NCBI RefSeq assembly: GCF_000224145.3 | Contig: NC_020168.2 | Coordinates: forward strand, 3,576,561 to 3,640,560 | From: Ciona intestinalis | Lineage: Eukaryota > Chordata > Ascidiacea > Phlebobranchia > Cionidae | Reading direction: 5' to 3' | DNA length: 64,000 nt | Shown: piece by piece, positions 46,311 to 57,541 of the stretch | Layout of the letters: each line of letters starts with the position of its first letter | Numbering within the stretch: position 1 is the stretch's first letter | Notes under the pieces: model-generated | Seen by the model: the letters and a program-made list of their open reading frames with translations, nothing else | What the model was told of the DNA's origin: nothing | Databases searched by the model: none | Made by a program: the position numbers and the translations under genes

Positions 46311-47986
46311 ATGGCGATGCAAGCTGCTCGACGAGCAAATGTAAGTACAAGTTATACCCTTTTTGCATGGTCACTTATATGCGCGTAAGTACTCGCATAT
46401 TTACTCGCAAAAGCAAAGTTAACACGCATAACGTCATAAGCGTGTTATCTGCTGTAGGAGGTTAGTTGTTACTTGCATTATGCGAGTAATGAAAAGTTTG
46501 GTGGAATTACAGTTTAACTTTTAAGAGCTTAAATCTTTTTCTGGTATTATTTTTACAGTTTTAAGTTGGTAATAGCATCATAAAGTATAAAAACTTATTT
46601 TATAAACAAGGTTTAACAATATTGCGCTTAAGTGAGCTAACTCAATGTTGATACGCGCATAAACCAATGACCATGCAAAATAACGCGGTTAGCGAGTTCT
46701 CATATGACGAGTTAATGCGGATCATTATTCGCATTAACTTTTTACCATGCTAAAAGGGTATTAATGTAGTATATATTTGTTTTTTAAATCTTTTATATTC
46801 TTTTACTATAAAATATTATTGTGGGGTATTCGGGCTCATTCAGTGGCACTGTTTTTATTCAGGTTCGATTACCACCTGAAGTGCACAGAATACTTTATGT
46901 AAGAAATCTCCCATACAAGATTACAGCAGAAGAAATGTATGATATATTTGGAAAATATGGAGCAATAAGACAAATTCGACTGTGAGTATTAAAAAGTTCC
47001 TTTTTCTGGTACATGCTATTTTAATATCACTTTCTATATATAGAGAAATACTTTTTTCTTAGTACTTAAATATTTAGTTTTCAGGTGTTTGTTATGTAAT
47101 TTATTTGGGGCTGGTTTAAATGCATAATATTGTATAGTTTTAGCCCAAATTTTTGTCAGTGTATAAACAAATGTTATCTAATATCCGGTATTCAGTTATA
47201 AAAAATCTAAACAAAAATCTGTGTTTTCCCCATGCAAAAAAAACAATCATTGCATAATTTGCATCAGAGATCCAATTTTTCATCCCAAAAATCGAACTTT
47301 CAAATCTGGGATTGGGTCCACTAGTCGACATAATTAAAACATAATGTAAAACTTATTTGTTTCCAGTGGAAGCACTACCGACACTAAAGGAACAGCATAT
47401 GTTGTGTATGAAGATATTTTTGATGCTAAGAATGCATGCGATCATTTATCTGGTTTCAACGTCTGTAATCGATATCTTGTGGTTCTTTATTATAATCCTA
47501 ACAGGGTAAGTACAGCGGATTTAATGTGTTTGAATTTAATTTTTTTCAATATTCTTCTGGTAAATAGTCTATTTACCCCAAATTACATTCCCAATGCAAT
47601 ATTGGTTGTAGAATGAATAAATGTAACTTATTTATCCTTGGGCAATAATTGTCGTTTTTGACTCGTTATTAATGACTAATGAGCCACCCATTAGTGGCCC
47701 AGGGTTGGAGCACTGACTGTAAAAAGTGTCTTGCCAAAGGACACATACCCACAATAGTAGAAACATCGAGCATCAAACCTAGTATCTCTGGGTTACAATG
47801 CATGTCTATCTGCTGCTTCAAAGGGACAAAAATATTTTATTTCATAATTATATATATTACTATTGGGCAAGTTAGATTTTATATTTCCTGCTTTCACAGC
47901 AATTTAAGAAGAAAGATGCTGAAAAGAAACAGGAACAATTGGACAAGATGAAAGCCAAGTTTGGAGTGAGCACAGATCCCAAGTGA
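46311..47986 (+). CDS. SF3B6: Splicing factor 3B subunit 6 (SF3b14a/p14)
   Basis: Small RRM protein of the U2 snRNP SF3b complex that lies at the branch-point adenosine with SF3B1. Exons: 46311-46340, 46863-46981, 47367-47505, 47900-47986, giving 124 aa (human 125). The protein is nearly identical to human: [13 protein letters not shown]2-like [29 protein letters not shown]1-like [29 protein letters not shown], and a C-terminal lysine-rich helix ending VSTDPK. The 30-nt first exon is supported by the strict match to the family N-terminus. Intron 1 carries a PIF-like MITE and intron 3 a SINE. MPG follows on the same strand 362 bp later. Confidence 0.97.
46355..46760. mobile_element. PIF/Harbinger-like MITE with TTA target duplication
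   Basis: Termini TACCCTTTTTGCATGGT and ACCATGCTAAAAGGGTA are inverted repeats enclosing 406 bp, flanked by TTA on both sides (46352-46354, 46761-46763). Subterminal GCGCGTAAG and GCGAGT-type motifs recur inside in both orientations. A 3-bp TTA duplication is typical of PIF/Harbinger elements. No transposase is present. It lies in SF3B6 intron 1, starting 14 bases after the donor. Confidence 0.85.
47612..47817 (-). mobile_element. tRNA-derived SINE, 5'-degraded (SF3B6 intron 3)
   Basis: Antisense copy from GAATGAATAAATGTAACTTA through CACCCATTAGTGGCCCAGGG, TCTTGCCAAAGGACACATAC and CCTAGTATCTCTGGGTTAC. A middle segment is deleted and the tRNA-like head is badly degraded (TGCATGTCTATCTGCTG). 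Confidence 0.75.
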
Positions 47987-48348
47987 TGGAACAATTTACA
48001 AAACAATGATACTTTGTTATTCCTTACTGAATTCATTGTCGACGTACCCTGTAAATGTGCTGCAGAGCCTCAATTAGTTAAACTTACACATTGACAGCCC
48101 TTGCTGTTTTGTTTTTTACAGTGGTTGTAAAACATGTTTTAATATTTTGGTAAAGTACAATTATATCCATTTACTGCTCTACAAATGTTTTGATATTTTG
48201 GTAACTACAATTGTATCAATTTACTGTTCTGTGTATTTTTTAAAATATGCTGTATTCTACATGCACAGATGTAAGCTGTAGTAGTTATTAAGTCTTACCT
48301 GAAATCTGACATGAGAGCATCTGTATGGTGATAGTATAACCCAGTTGT
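47987..48348. other. SF3B6-MPG spacer
   Basis: 362 bp between the SF3B6 stop and the MPG ATG on the same strand. It contains a pair of imperfect repeats (AATGTTTTGATATTTTGGTA and GTTTTAATATTTTGGTAAAG, about 48131-48205). No canonical AATAAA was seen, so the 3' end of SF3B6 and the 5' end of MPG may be very close. Operon-style processing is possible but not shown. Confidence 0.5.
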
Positions 48349-49299
48349 ATGAGAATGCCCATTGGCAAGCAAGCGTACGCACTGCGGAATTTGCGAAAAC
48401 GAAAGGAAACTGATAAATCTGCCGCTTATGCAAGCAAATATTTCAAGTCCTATGATGCACAAGACAGCAAACCTGAACGAATCAATGAAACTTTTTATGA
48501 CGATGACTGCATTCAAACTGCTAAGTCAATGCTAGGAATGACTCTTGCTAGAAAACTTGAAAGTGAAATTCTCAGGTGTAAGATTGTTGAAGTAGAAGCT
48601 TACATGTCAAATGCTGATAAAGCGTCGCATTCCTACAACTTTAAACGCACAAAAAGAAATGAAGCAATGTTCATGAAGCCAGGCACTTTATATGTCTATA
48701 TGACATATGGAATGTACTACTGCATGAATATATCAAGCAAAGGTGACTACCTACAACCTATTACCTAATAGAGTCCCTAAAGAATTTTTTGAACTCACAA
48801 TTTAAAGTATATATATAGTTTAACTTTTTTTTTAGCTGTAAGTTTTCAGTTGTCGTGTTTTGTGTGTCCGTAGGTCATGGAGATGCAGTTTTAATACGAG
48901 GAGTAGAACCCTTCAAAGGTTTAGAAACGATGCAGAAAAATCGCGCCAAAATAAACAGCAAGCAAAACCAGATAAAAAATGTAACAAATGGGCCGTCAAA
49001 GTTATGCCAGGTAAGTTTTAAACTACCATGAAGTTATTTATCAAAACTGTTTTATATTTCAGGCACTCAAAATTACTAAACAGTTGGACAAGATTGACAT
49101 GTCGAACAGTGATGAAATATGGCTGGAAAAAGGAACTTCAGTGGATGAAAATGACATCGTTACCTGTAAAAGAATAGGCTTGAAAGAAACTACCTCTGGT
49201 GACTGGGCAACAAAACCACTCAGATTTTATATATACGGAAATATGTTTGTTAGTGTAAAAGATAAACTAGAAGAGAAAATAAAGGAAGATAAAAGATAA
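48349..49299 (+). CDS. MPG: N-methylpurine-DNA glycosylase (AAG/MPG)
   Basis: Monofunctional base-excision glycosylase that removes 3-methyladenine, hypoxanthine and ethenoadenine. Exons: 48349-48742, 48874-49010, 49063-49299; phases agree, 255 aa (human 298, which has a longer N-terminus). Landmarks are KIVEVEAYMS with catalytic-type Glu83 and Tyr85 (human Glu125 and Tyr127), ASHSYN, RNEAMFMKPGTLYVYMTYGM, YYCMNISSKGHGDAVLIRG (substrate pocket Asn), GPSKLCQAL, EIWLEKG and the C-terminal WATKPLRFYIYGN. A 34-bp tandem duplication sets the present stop (see repeat entry). An AATAAA lies at 49312-49317, only 13 bases after the stop. The start ATG is the first in frame; a second ATG lies two codons later. 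Confidence 0.95.
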
Positions 49300-49326
49300 A
49301 CTAGAAGAGAAAATAAAGGAAGATAA
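49261..49326 (+). repeat. 34-bp tandem duplication over the MPG stop
   Basis: GATAAACTAGAAGAGAAAAT and the following 14 bases occur at 49261-49294 and again at 49295-49326. The second copy is read one base out of frame, and its second codon supplies the TAA stop at 49297-49299. Confidence 0.88.
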
Positions 49327-49734
49327 TTTTACTTAAAAAGAGAACACTTAGTCAGTATATTAGTATCATGTCAGGTTAAAAGCATCTATGCACTTGAAGT
49401 TCTTCAATCAAGCAGGAACAAACAGAAAATTTTCAAGTACCAAGTGTGATATATTTTAATTGTTATCAACCATTGTTTCAAATTCTCTTTGGTGCGTTTT
49501 CTAATTTATAGTTAAAACTAATATCCCATGATTCCATAGGTTTTAGAAGTCATCTAGCAATTTAATTACAAAGATCCCAAATATTTTTAAACGTAGCATA
49601 TGGAGTTATTTAATGTAAAGAACGAGTGAATGGCCATTATTATTATTATTATAAGAAGAAAGAAAAGGATTACATATATTATTTAAATTTTGGCTATGTT
49701 ACATACATCAAATGCGAGAATGTTGATTGGACAA
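49300..49734. other. MPG / PITHD1 convergent 3' region
   Basis: 435 bp between two stop codons facing each other. It is AT-rich with an (ATT)n microsatellite at about 49637-49652. No gene is visible. Confidence 0.6.
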
Positions 49735-51524
49735 TCAGCTGATCATGTGACCAGACATGTTGTTGAGTTTTTGTTTATGATCTGCTGGGTTTGCAGCAAG
49801 CTCATAATTGGTGATCAAAACTTCTTGTCTTTGTGCCTATTGTAAATTAAATTGAAAAGTTTATGAAATAAGCATTGCTGTACAAGAATGCTATTTAAAG
49901 TAATGTGTACTTTTTGTGGTGCAATTACAATTGGGTGAGGTATGTAGAAAAATATCAAATGGAAAGCACTTTTGGGAGTAGTAAGCTACAGCTTAGTTTC
50001 ACACCAAGAGTTACATTTGTGATGTTTTAAAACCAGTGCCTACAACAAAAATCTTGCACATAATATATGACTTATGATTGTGCATTTTTTATTTTATTCG
50101 GTTCATCAAGAATTGTATGAATATAAGTCTAATTAGTTACAGTTACAAGACTTTATGTTACCTGCATAAAGTCTCCTGTAAGCCCAATGTAATAAATTTT
50201 AGTTATTTCACCACCATAGCATTCAGGAAAGAAAATTGACAAACAGTTGATGTTTGAGAACCTTGCAATTCTAAAATTGAAGATATTTAAGCATTTGATC
50301 ACGCACCACGTTGTTTTTCATTTAAAAATGGCTCTCCAAGTTAGTATGGTATTGTGTGTAAATTGGCTGCAAAATCTGACATATAAAGTACTAACACCTG
50401 AAGGTGTTTATTGAGACCCTAAGTATGAAAAATTGGGACAAGCCGTTATGGACCACCGAGTTTGGTGCATGATACCTAATGTGCCCACAATGGTGCTTAA
50501 ATTAGAGGTGAAATGGCTGAAGCCTTCTAACCAGTGTGTCTTGAATCCCATGGTAAAAATAACATTATGTTCGCTTACTTTGCTGGTAGTTGCAATACAT
50601 CTGTGTACGACTGTGGTAGTTCAAACGCCTGGTCAGCTTCTTTTGCTGTTTGATCTAAACTCATATTTGGAATATTTTTGAAAAGCTTCATGACTTTTGG
50701 ATGACTGTCATTCTCACCGCCAAGCAATGCGATTGATTTAAGTTTCACATTACCTGTAAAACTGAAGGGAAATTTAAATTTGTGTTTACTAGTTAAGAGC
50801 AGTGAAACACATTTTTCACAGTAAATCTAAAGTTTGTGGACTGGTAGATTAAAATACAGTTTATACGAAAACGGCTTTATATATCTTTTTGAGCTCAAAC
50901 TACCAAAGCTGTTAAAAACCAAGAGTGTAACACACACATGATGTGCTGACTGCTTAACCATCTGTAATACAAAGCACAGACACAGCCATGCAGAAAAGGA
51001 TGAAATAACTTCTAGAAATTATCTTACGGGATATTAAACAGTAGTTCAGGATCTGCATCACTCTCCACATATCGCTCACGATCAAGTCTTTCATCCCACG
51101 CCTTAAAAACTTTTTTTCCAGAACCTTCTTCACTTTCATTCAAGCATTCCAATCTGAAAACAAAAAAGAGAATTTTGAATAATTTATTTTAATTGAATAA
51201 ATGTAACTTACTTTATCTTTGCATGGCCGGAAAACAAAAGTCATAATGACCCGGGTGTTCGGTTTCAAACATCTCGTGCCAGCTTATGAGTTACTATGTA
51301 ATGTTACTTTGTGGGTGATTATTTTTTGAGGGAAAGGTAGAAAAAGTATTTGCTACACAAATAGGAATTAGTTCAAGTAATACTTTAAAAACACATTGCG
51401 GTGGTAATACTTACTGTGTTAAGTTAATTTTTAAGTACAAACTAAAATGTGCTGATTTATCTTCATGGTCATGTGAATGATCATGACCATGAGCACCATG
51501 ATCGTGGTCTTCGTGATCACACAT
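49735..51524 (-). CDS. PITHD1: PITH domain-containing protein 1
   Basis: Single-PITH-domain protein, related to the C-terminal domain of thioredoxin-like TXNL1 that binds the proteasome; its own role is poorly defined. Exons: 51524-51415, 51153-51028, 50761-50579, 50270-50162, 49836-49735. All are GT-AG with agreeing phases, 209 aa (human 211). The N-terminus is strikingly His/Asp-rich ([20 protein letters not shown]), longer than the human MSHGHSHGGGG. PITH-domain landmarks are [101 protein letters not shown] and the C-terminal [16 protein letters not shown]. Intron 1 holds a truncated SINE. Confidence 0.95.
51195..51335 (-). mobile_element. 5'-truncated SINE (PITHD1 intron 1)
   Basis: GAATAAATGTAACTTACTTT, GCATGGCCGGAAAACAAAAG, CGTGCCAGCTTATGAGTTAC and TTGTGGGTGATTATTTTTTG match the 3' part of the tRNA-derived SINE in antisense orientation. 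The head is absent. Confidence 0.75.
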
Positions 51525-52641
51525 TGGTACAAGAGTGATCTGATCCTATTTACTTATAAGCTGCGATATATTAGTGTGTAACTTCTGAGTATTTTGCTGG
51601 CTATAAGCTGACTAGAATTTATTTTATTATACCAAGCTACGTTTATATAAAACATTTACAAATATGTTTCATATTCGTAAAACCCTTTTTGTATATGTGG
51701 ATCATTGGAATGAGGCATGTTTTAATGCACACTTGCGTGTTATGTTTAAGTAATTTGACGCTTTATATTTATTCGCAGCCCTTTTGTAAATTCCTAAAAC
51801 TCAGGTGATTTCCCTGCAAAAACTTTCGTTTTCAGTTAAATGTTACCCGTTCTAGTGACACGACTGATACACCAACAAGGTTTTATATTACACGAACTCC
51901 TAAAACAGTTTGTACATTGATAAGTTTAGTCAAAATGAACAAATAATAAATACAACAAGTAGTCACAAGCTTAACCATATAATGAGTCGGATTGGAGAAT
52001 GATAACACTACAACAAACGGGTCTATACATTTCAATGCAAAAATTACTGTGGTGAGATTGTACAAATAAGTAACTGTGGTGAGATTGTACAAATAAGTAA
52101 GTGGTGCTTTTTTCATTCTTAAACGATTGTCAAAAAAGCTAGTTTAACAGAGCAGGATGTTAAGCTTCTTTTTAAAGCCAGAGATACTTATCTCAAATTC
52201 ATGAAGTAAATAACATTACATATAGTGTAACACAGATTGGTTAAACACTTCATTTTCATATTATACATGTGAACAATATTTGTAAGTTGTCAATATACAT
52301 ATTTTATGAAAATGGTTAAGATGTTGTCAAAACAAGTTTAACATCCATTACACACAACAAAACAAAACCGCACGTTAATGGCATTTAGTTTTAAAAAACA
52401 CAACTTTACTTTAACTTATTTAAAGCATTAGACTGTTGTACCTTCCTTAAAGGTATCCAAGTTTCTTACTTGAGGCGAAAAGTGTTATTTATATGCAAAA
52501 AGTGTAACTGAATTATGCAACCCTCACAGCATATAAGAGCAATATTTACAAATAAAAATTTGCCTTCAAATTGAATTTATACTTCACTACAACAATCATG
52601 AACGCCTAGAAAAAACTACCGTTATGGTTTGTACTGGGAGC
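51525..52641. other. PITHD1 upstream / IRF 3' region
   Basis: Holds the PITHD1 promoter side and the probable 3' UTR of IRF. The only clear structure is a 27-bp tandem duplication at 52046-52099. Otherwise it is AT-rich with no supported gene. Confidence 0.5.
52046..52099. repeat. 27-bp perfect tandem duplication
   Basis: ACTGTGGTGAGATTGTACAA plus ATAAGTA occurs twice back to back without a difference, suggesting a recent event. It lies about 550 bp downstream of the IRF stop. Confidence 0.85.
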
Positions 52642-55600
52642 TTATGAATTGTAGGATTCAAACATTCTAAGGATATTGTCCAACTTTGTTTCATTACTCA
52701 GCGATTTTTCATCCACTGATGTAATTCGCTGCATCATGGTCTCTGCTGCTTTTGGGATCAATGATATTGCAACGTGAACTCGACTGTGTCGTTGTTTTGG
52801 CGTCTTACCGAATGCCAGGTTGATTTCAATGTTAGGGCATGTTGAGCCCTCAATGAGGTATCTGTGCCAATCTGTCATGAATTTCTTGTATGAGAACAAG
52901 GAATACATTTTTTCCCTAGCTAATAACAAAGGGATTGTATCAGAATCTGTTTCACCGTAACTGCTGAAGGCAAACACCCTGCACTGGCAGAGTCGTTTTA
53001 AATGAAGAGAATGCGATTTGTCAGATTTTAAGATAAGTCCAGCATCCATGTGTTTAAGCACGGTGTACAGCAAGTTGCCAGGTGGAACATCAGATTCAGG
53101 CAGGCTCACTGGTGTGTGATCAAAGTCGTGAATCAATTCTGATTTTTTCGGCTTGTGCTGTTGAAGCATTTTCTCCTGTTCTTTATGGTTGCCATAGTGA
53201 ACTCTATATCCATAACTCATATCAGTAAGCAGCATATCTTTCACCACATTCTTGGTCTGGTATCTCACATTCATCGTGTAAGTAAACAACTCTTCAGCTG
53301 CAATGAGCAAAACATATATAAAATACACATTACAAATATTCAGAGCTGTTTTTGAATTTTAAACAAATAAATGGGTAACAACCCTAAATTTCACTCTGTT
53401 GGTTTGTAAAGACACTTAGATAGTAGGGTAAAAGTTTTTTTTTAGCTCTGAAACTGGGGTGGTAATATGATTAGCCAACAACTACATTACGCCTATGCAA
53501 ACATTCTACTCACGTGGTATTTGTAATTCAATTAGTATATCAGAAATTGTGATTTGCTGTGGACGTAATCCAGCTTCTGGACCCCCTTGGTTTGCATCAT
53601 CCTCACTGTTATCAGATTTTTCTCCCACAGTTGATGCCATTTGTGCGGCTTCAAGCAACATTTGAAATCCATCCATTTCTTTATTATGCGGCTGTTTCGT
53701 TTTATCATTTACGTCACCCGTTTCTATGCCTTCACAGTAAGATGCAGTTTCCACTTCATTATCGATAGCAAGTTCATCATCCATTGTTTCAATATCCATT
53801 GTATTAAAGTAACTGCTTTGATTTTCTGCACCAGTTGAATGTATTTCCACATTCATTTGAACATTCTCCATCAAACTGCTCTGCTCTTCACTGGTCTTGA
53901 GATTACTTTCCAATGGAAAAGGGCCTGTACTTGTGTCTCCAATGCGTTCCAGTTTAAACTGTCTTACGCAGGTCCCAGAATAACCGCTCTGAAATAAATA
54001 AACCAAATTGTTACACTTGTGTCCGTTGTGTGGACACCTCTTAAATAACTTATCCAGATGAGCCAGTAACTAATGGTTAATATGCCTGGAGATGTTGTGA
54101 CAAATGAAAATTGAATATAACACTGTATGTTCCAAGTTCACCACCATTAAATACTATTATCCTAACCAATATATTTTAAATACGTCCTTAAAAAAACACC
54201 TAATTCACACTTAAATTTTTAATGCAAAAATAATCACTCTCAAAGTTACAAACATGATAATTTAAAACTGTGCATGAGGTGTACAATGTGTTAGAACAAC
54301 TTTGATTGACCCGCCATGCAATGACAAAAAAAGTATATACATTCATTGAAAAATCGGGTAAAATTTACCGCTGGCTTCAACTGGATTTCTTCTTTGATTC
54401 TAAAGGGTTTGGAGTTGTGAGGTAAAGTGGCGGTTGACATGACAACATGTACGGACGATATGGGAGCTGATGGAGCGGGTGGAAGAAGCAACTGTCCTGT
54501 TGATGTGAAAATGGAAGTGCAATCCATGTCTAACGTACTTTTTGGAAAAGTACCTGAAAAAAGTTGTTATAGAATCAGATACTTCATATCCACAAAATTA
54601 TTATGAAATCGGATACAAACAGTATACTCAAACTCAAGTCATACACACTGTGTAAAACAGACCGCCAACATCCTAACGACTGTTGTTGACCGCCACACAA
54701 AGTTAAAAAAGATTCATTCACATTGGTAATAATGTCAGAAAAACAAATAAAATAAAACAATGTCTGCCTGTCCATACACTGCATATTTACCACAAGTAAA
54801 AGAATCCATAAAATACAGCGTGGATTTAAAATATTACTTGCACATGACAGCTCAATATAAGCAATTCTCACCTTGAACAACAGGTGTAATATCTTCTTTA
54901 GCTTTTGTAACTTTGGGAGCTCGCTTTGTGTATGGTTTTCTCTTTTTGGGTGGTCTGGTTTTTCTCAGTTCTGCTATTAAAGCGGCTTTGTTAGTTATTT
55001 GATTCAGTATCATAATAATAATAATAAATTATAACTTCTCTTTCTGTACAGTAGCCAAGATTAGGACAATATAAAAACGAAAAGTATCAATTAAACGACA
55101 GCAACGAATGCAACATCATTTAGCTCTGCTTATTTAAATTGACACCTAACATTATGATAAAAGCTGTTTTAGATTCAAAACTGGTAAGCAAAAATATATA
55201 CTCACCAATTGCAAATAAATATGTTAATACTAAAATAAAAATTTACACCAAACATAAAAATCCATAAAAAAGTTGTAATATGCTAAACATTGTTCAAGTA
55301 GATGCTGTGCATTGCACCCAATGCTCGTTAAAAGTTACAAAGCACAATCTAAGATTTCTATAAGTCATCACCTTTTGCTTCATCATCAGTTAGCAATTTA
55401 TAAACCTTGTAATTTCCAACTTGAAGACCAAGTTGGTGAGACTGGTGGAGTTCCTTAATGTAATCGCATTTCCTTAAGATCGTTCGAAAATTGCTTTTCA
55501 TTTGACTGAAAGACTGGTTTGGTTGTCCAGTAACTGTATTCCATCTGCCTCTAAGTAATGCCCAATCCTATAAATTAAAAGGAATATTTTTAAAAAGAAC

Positions 55601-57285
55601 AAATGCAACTTATTTGTCCTCACATAGCAGGGTCACTACAGTTGTTATAACTAGAATGTTCTGTTTCATACACCTTATGCCGGCTTACGAGTTGCCGCAT
55701 ATATAACTATATCTCGATATCTGAGTATTGATGTAAAAATGGTGGATAAGATTCTTATAACATATTTTCTTTCTTGGAGTTGAGCAGCAAGCCTGCAGTG
55801 TCAGTGAGTGTACCACTATACTTAAGTACATTCAAGTGAGCAATTTATTTCATATTTGAGTATTTTAGTTGTTAAACAATGTTAAAATGGGTATATTGAA
55901 TAAAATATTAAAATGTTGTAACTAATTTAATAAAACACACTTTTTAAGTAAAGATAGCTTTTTTATCATTACCCTATATTTCTAACCACCCCTACTAAAG
56001 TACTTTTTTTATAGAAACTTGTTTTGTCGCCCAAATATATACAATTTGTGTTGTAAGTGTGGTGTATATATAAACTCCTTATCAAGCAAACTGTGATACA
56101 TGGAAGAAATGATATCTTTCCAGGAAATATCATTCACTTTGTCTAACTGACTGTGATACATCATAAATTATGTTCATAAACGTAAGTGCACGGAGACTAA
56201 CATTTCGTAAATGTAAAAGCACACAGAAACTAATTTTATTCAAATTTCCAATACTCTCTGTAGACAAGCTAAGTAAATGATGGCAAAAAATAATAATAAA
56301 AATAACTTTATTTGTTTATTCGATTACCGTAGCGATTAGAAATATTTTAAAAGTAAGGACAGGGTATAGCACATAACAACAGTTGTTAAACTTGCTTACA
56401 GACTACAGTTAAAAACATATTTATATTTGATTGGAAGAAAATAAGCCTTGTTTTTACACCGAAATGACATTAGGTGATTGGATTAAAGGCTGTAAAATGC
56501 AGTTAACTGGCTGAAAATGATACACTTGGCAGTCATTTTATTGTCATTGTGTTTACACTACTCGTGTTTAACTTCCTGTTTTTATGAATACCGGACAACT
56601 TTTGTTTGCAAAGATAAGTTGATTATACCACCATATTTAGTGTGGTGAAAACGCAACAATTTACCCAACTGACTACAAGTAGTTGGTATCATATTAAGCT
56701 TTAAAATCATATTTAAACACATTTTTAAACCAATCAGTCTGCTACCATTTTTTAGAAGTTATTATAACATTCATAAATTCATTTGCTCTCACCCTTTTTG
56801 TGGTTATTAAATTATTTTATACTCGGAAACCCCTTTGTTTTAAAGTTTTTCTTCAACCTAGCATACTAAATGTTACTTAATAAAACTATTAGTTTTTCTA
56901 GGCATAGATTTTTTCTAATTTTACTGCATTACATTAAACTTCAACATGTACAAACAATAGAAGAACTACTGTGGTTACAACTAACAATATGTAACTATAC
57001 ATGAAATTACCCTCCAAAAAGTTATATTGTACACCATTAAGATTACACAAGCAAAATCATTACCTCAAAAATCTTATGGTGCTCTGCCCAGTTTGGGAAG
57101 TTTTGTTTGGTCCACGGTATTTTAAATATTCTTTTATTGCTGCCTTCAACCCATTCCAAACCAAGGTAGTTTCCACTGGATATTTGTTGGACCAACCAAG
57201 TGGTGAACCGGGTGTGTGGAACGTCACACATGCTCACCACCCTTATTGGTCGCACTGGTTCAGTGGAAGCAGAAGCTTCAGCCAT
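52642..57285 (-). CDS. IRF: Interferon regulatory factor (IRF family)
   Basis: Sequence-specific transcription factor of the IRF family. Tunicates have IRF genes but no interferon, so its targets are not predicted here. Exons: 57285-57064, 55567-55372, 54973-54872 (or 54970, see NAGNAG finding), 54553-54369, 53988-53514, 53297-52642; phases agree, about 611 aa. The DNA-binding domain fills residues 25-140 with the five-tryptophan pattern at W30 (TTWLVQQI), W45, W58 (FKIPWTK), W66 and W76 (DWALLRGRW), then the recognition-helix region MKSNFRTILRK and VGNYKVYKLL. A basic NLS-like PPKKRKPYTKR follows. The middle is acidic and Ser/Thr-rich. The last exon, from ELFTYTMNVRYQTKNV, resembles an IRF-association (IAD/MH2-like) domain. 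The DBD is certain. The subfamily cannot be decided. The ATG gives a normal 24-residue lead before the DBD; an in-frame ATG also exists at 57381. Confidence 0.9.
54258..54345 (+). mobile_element. SINE 3' fragment (IRF intron 4)
   Basis: GTGTACAATGTGTTAGAACA, GACCCGCCATGCAATGACAA and a terminal ACATTCATTG follow the order of the sense-strand SINE 3' end with many changes. Confidence 0.5.
54635..54722 (+). mobile_element. SINE 3' fragment (IRF intron 3)
   Basis: TGTGTAAAACAGACCGCC, CTAACGACTGTTGTTGACCG, CCACACAAAGTTAAAAAAG and TTCATTCACATT correspond to the SINE 3' end, sense strand. Confidence 0.55.
55597..55695 (-). mobile_element. SINE 3' fragment (IRF intron 1)
   Basis: AACAAATGCAACTTATTTGT, TCACATAGCAGGGTCACTAC and TTATGCCGGCTTACGAGTTG correspond to the SINE 3' part in antisense orientation. 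It begins 30 bases upstream of IRF exon 2. Confidence 0.65.
56303..56447. repeat. Dispersed direct repeat, copy 1 (IRF intron 1)
   Basis: AACTTTATTTGTTTATTCGA, AACAACAGTTGTTAAACTTG, CAGTTAAAAACATATTTATA and TGGAAGAAAATAAGCC recur in the same order at 57395-57541. Both copies are AT-rich and show no terminal structure. Confidence 0.75.
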
Positions 57286-57394
57286 TTTAAAGCCTTTAAA
57301 TAACTTGAATATTTGTTTTCTATAAACTTTAATGTAATTTTGGTAGAGTGACTTAAAAAAAGAATGTGTTACTTGATGCATTTAAAACACATTA

Positions 57395-57541
57395 TAATAA
57401 CTTTTATTTGTCTCTTAGATTACGGTGGCGAAAATTTAAAAACTTTAAATGAAAAAGCAGGATATAGGGAAAAATAACAGTTGTTAAAACATGCTTACAG
57501 TTAAAAACATATTTACATTTAGTTGGAAGAAAATAAGCAAG
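57395..57541. repeat. Dispersed direct repeat, copy 2 (upstream of IRF exon 1)
   Basis: Second copy of the 56303-56447 sequence, sharing AATAACAGTTGTTAAAACAT, GCTTACAGTTAAAAACATAT and AGTTGGAAGAAAATAAGC. The two copies flank IRF exon 1 (57064-57285). Confidence 0.75.

Noticed and set aside
57286-57381. Upstream in-frame ATG extending IRF by 32 residues
   Set aside because: The extension is hydrophobic/basic with no IRF similarity, and the ATG at 57285 gives the usual short lead before the DNA-binding domain.
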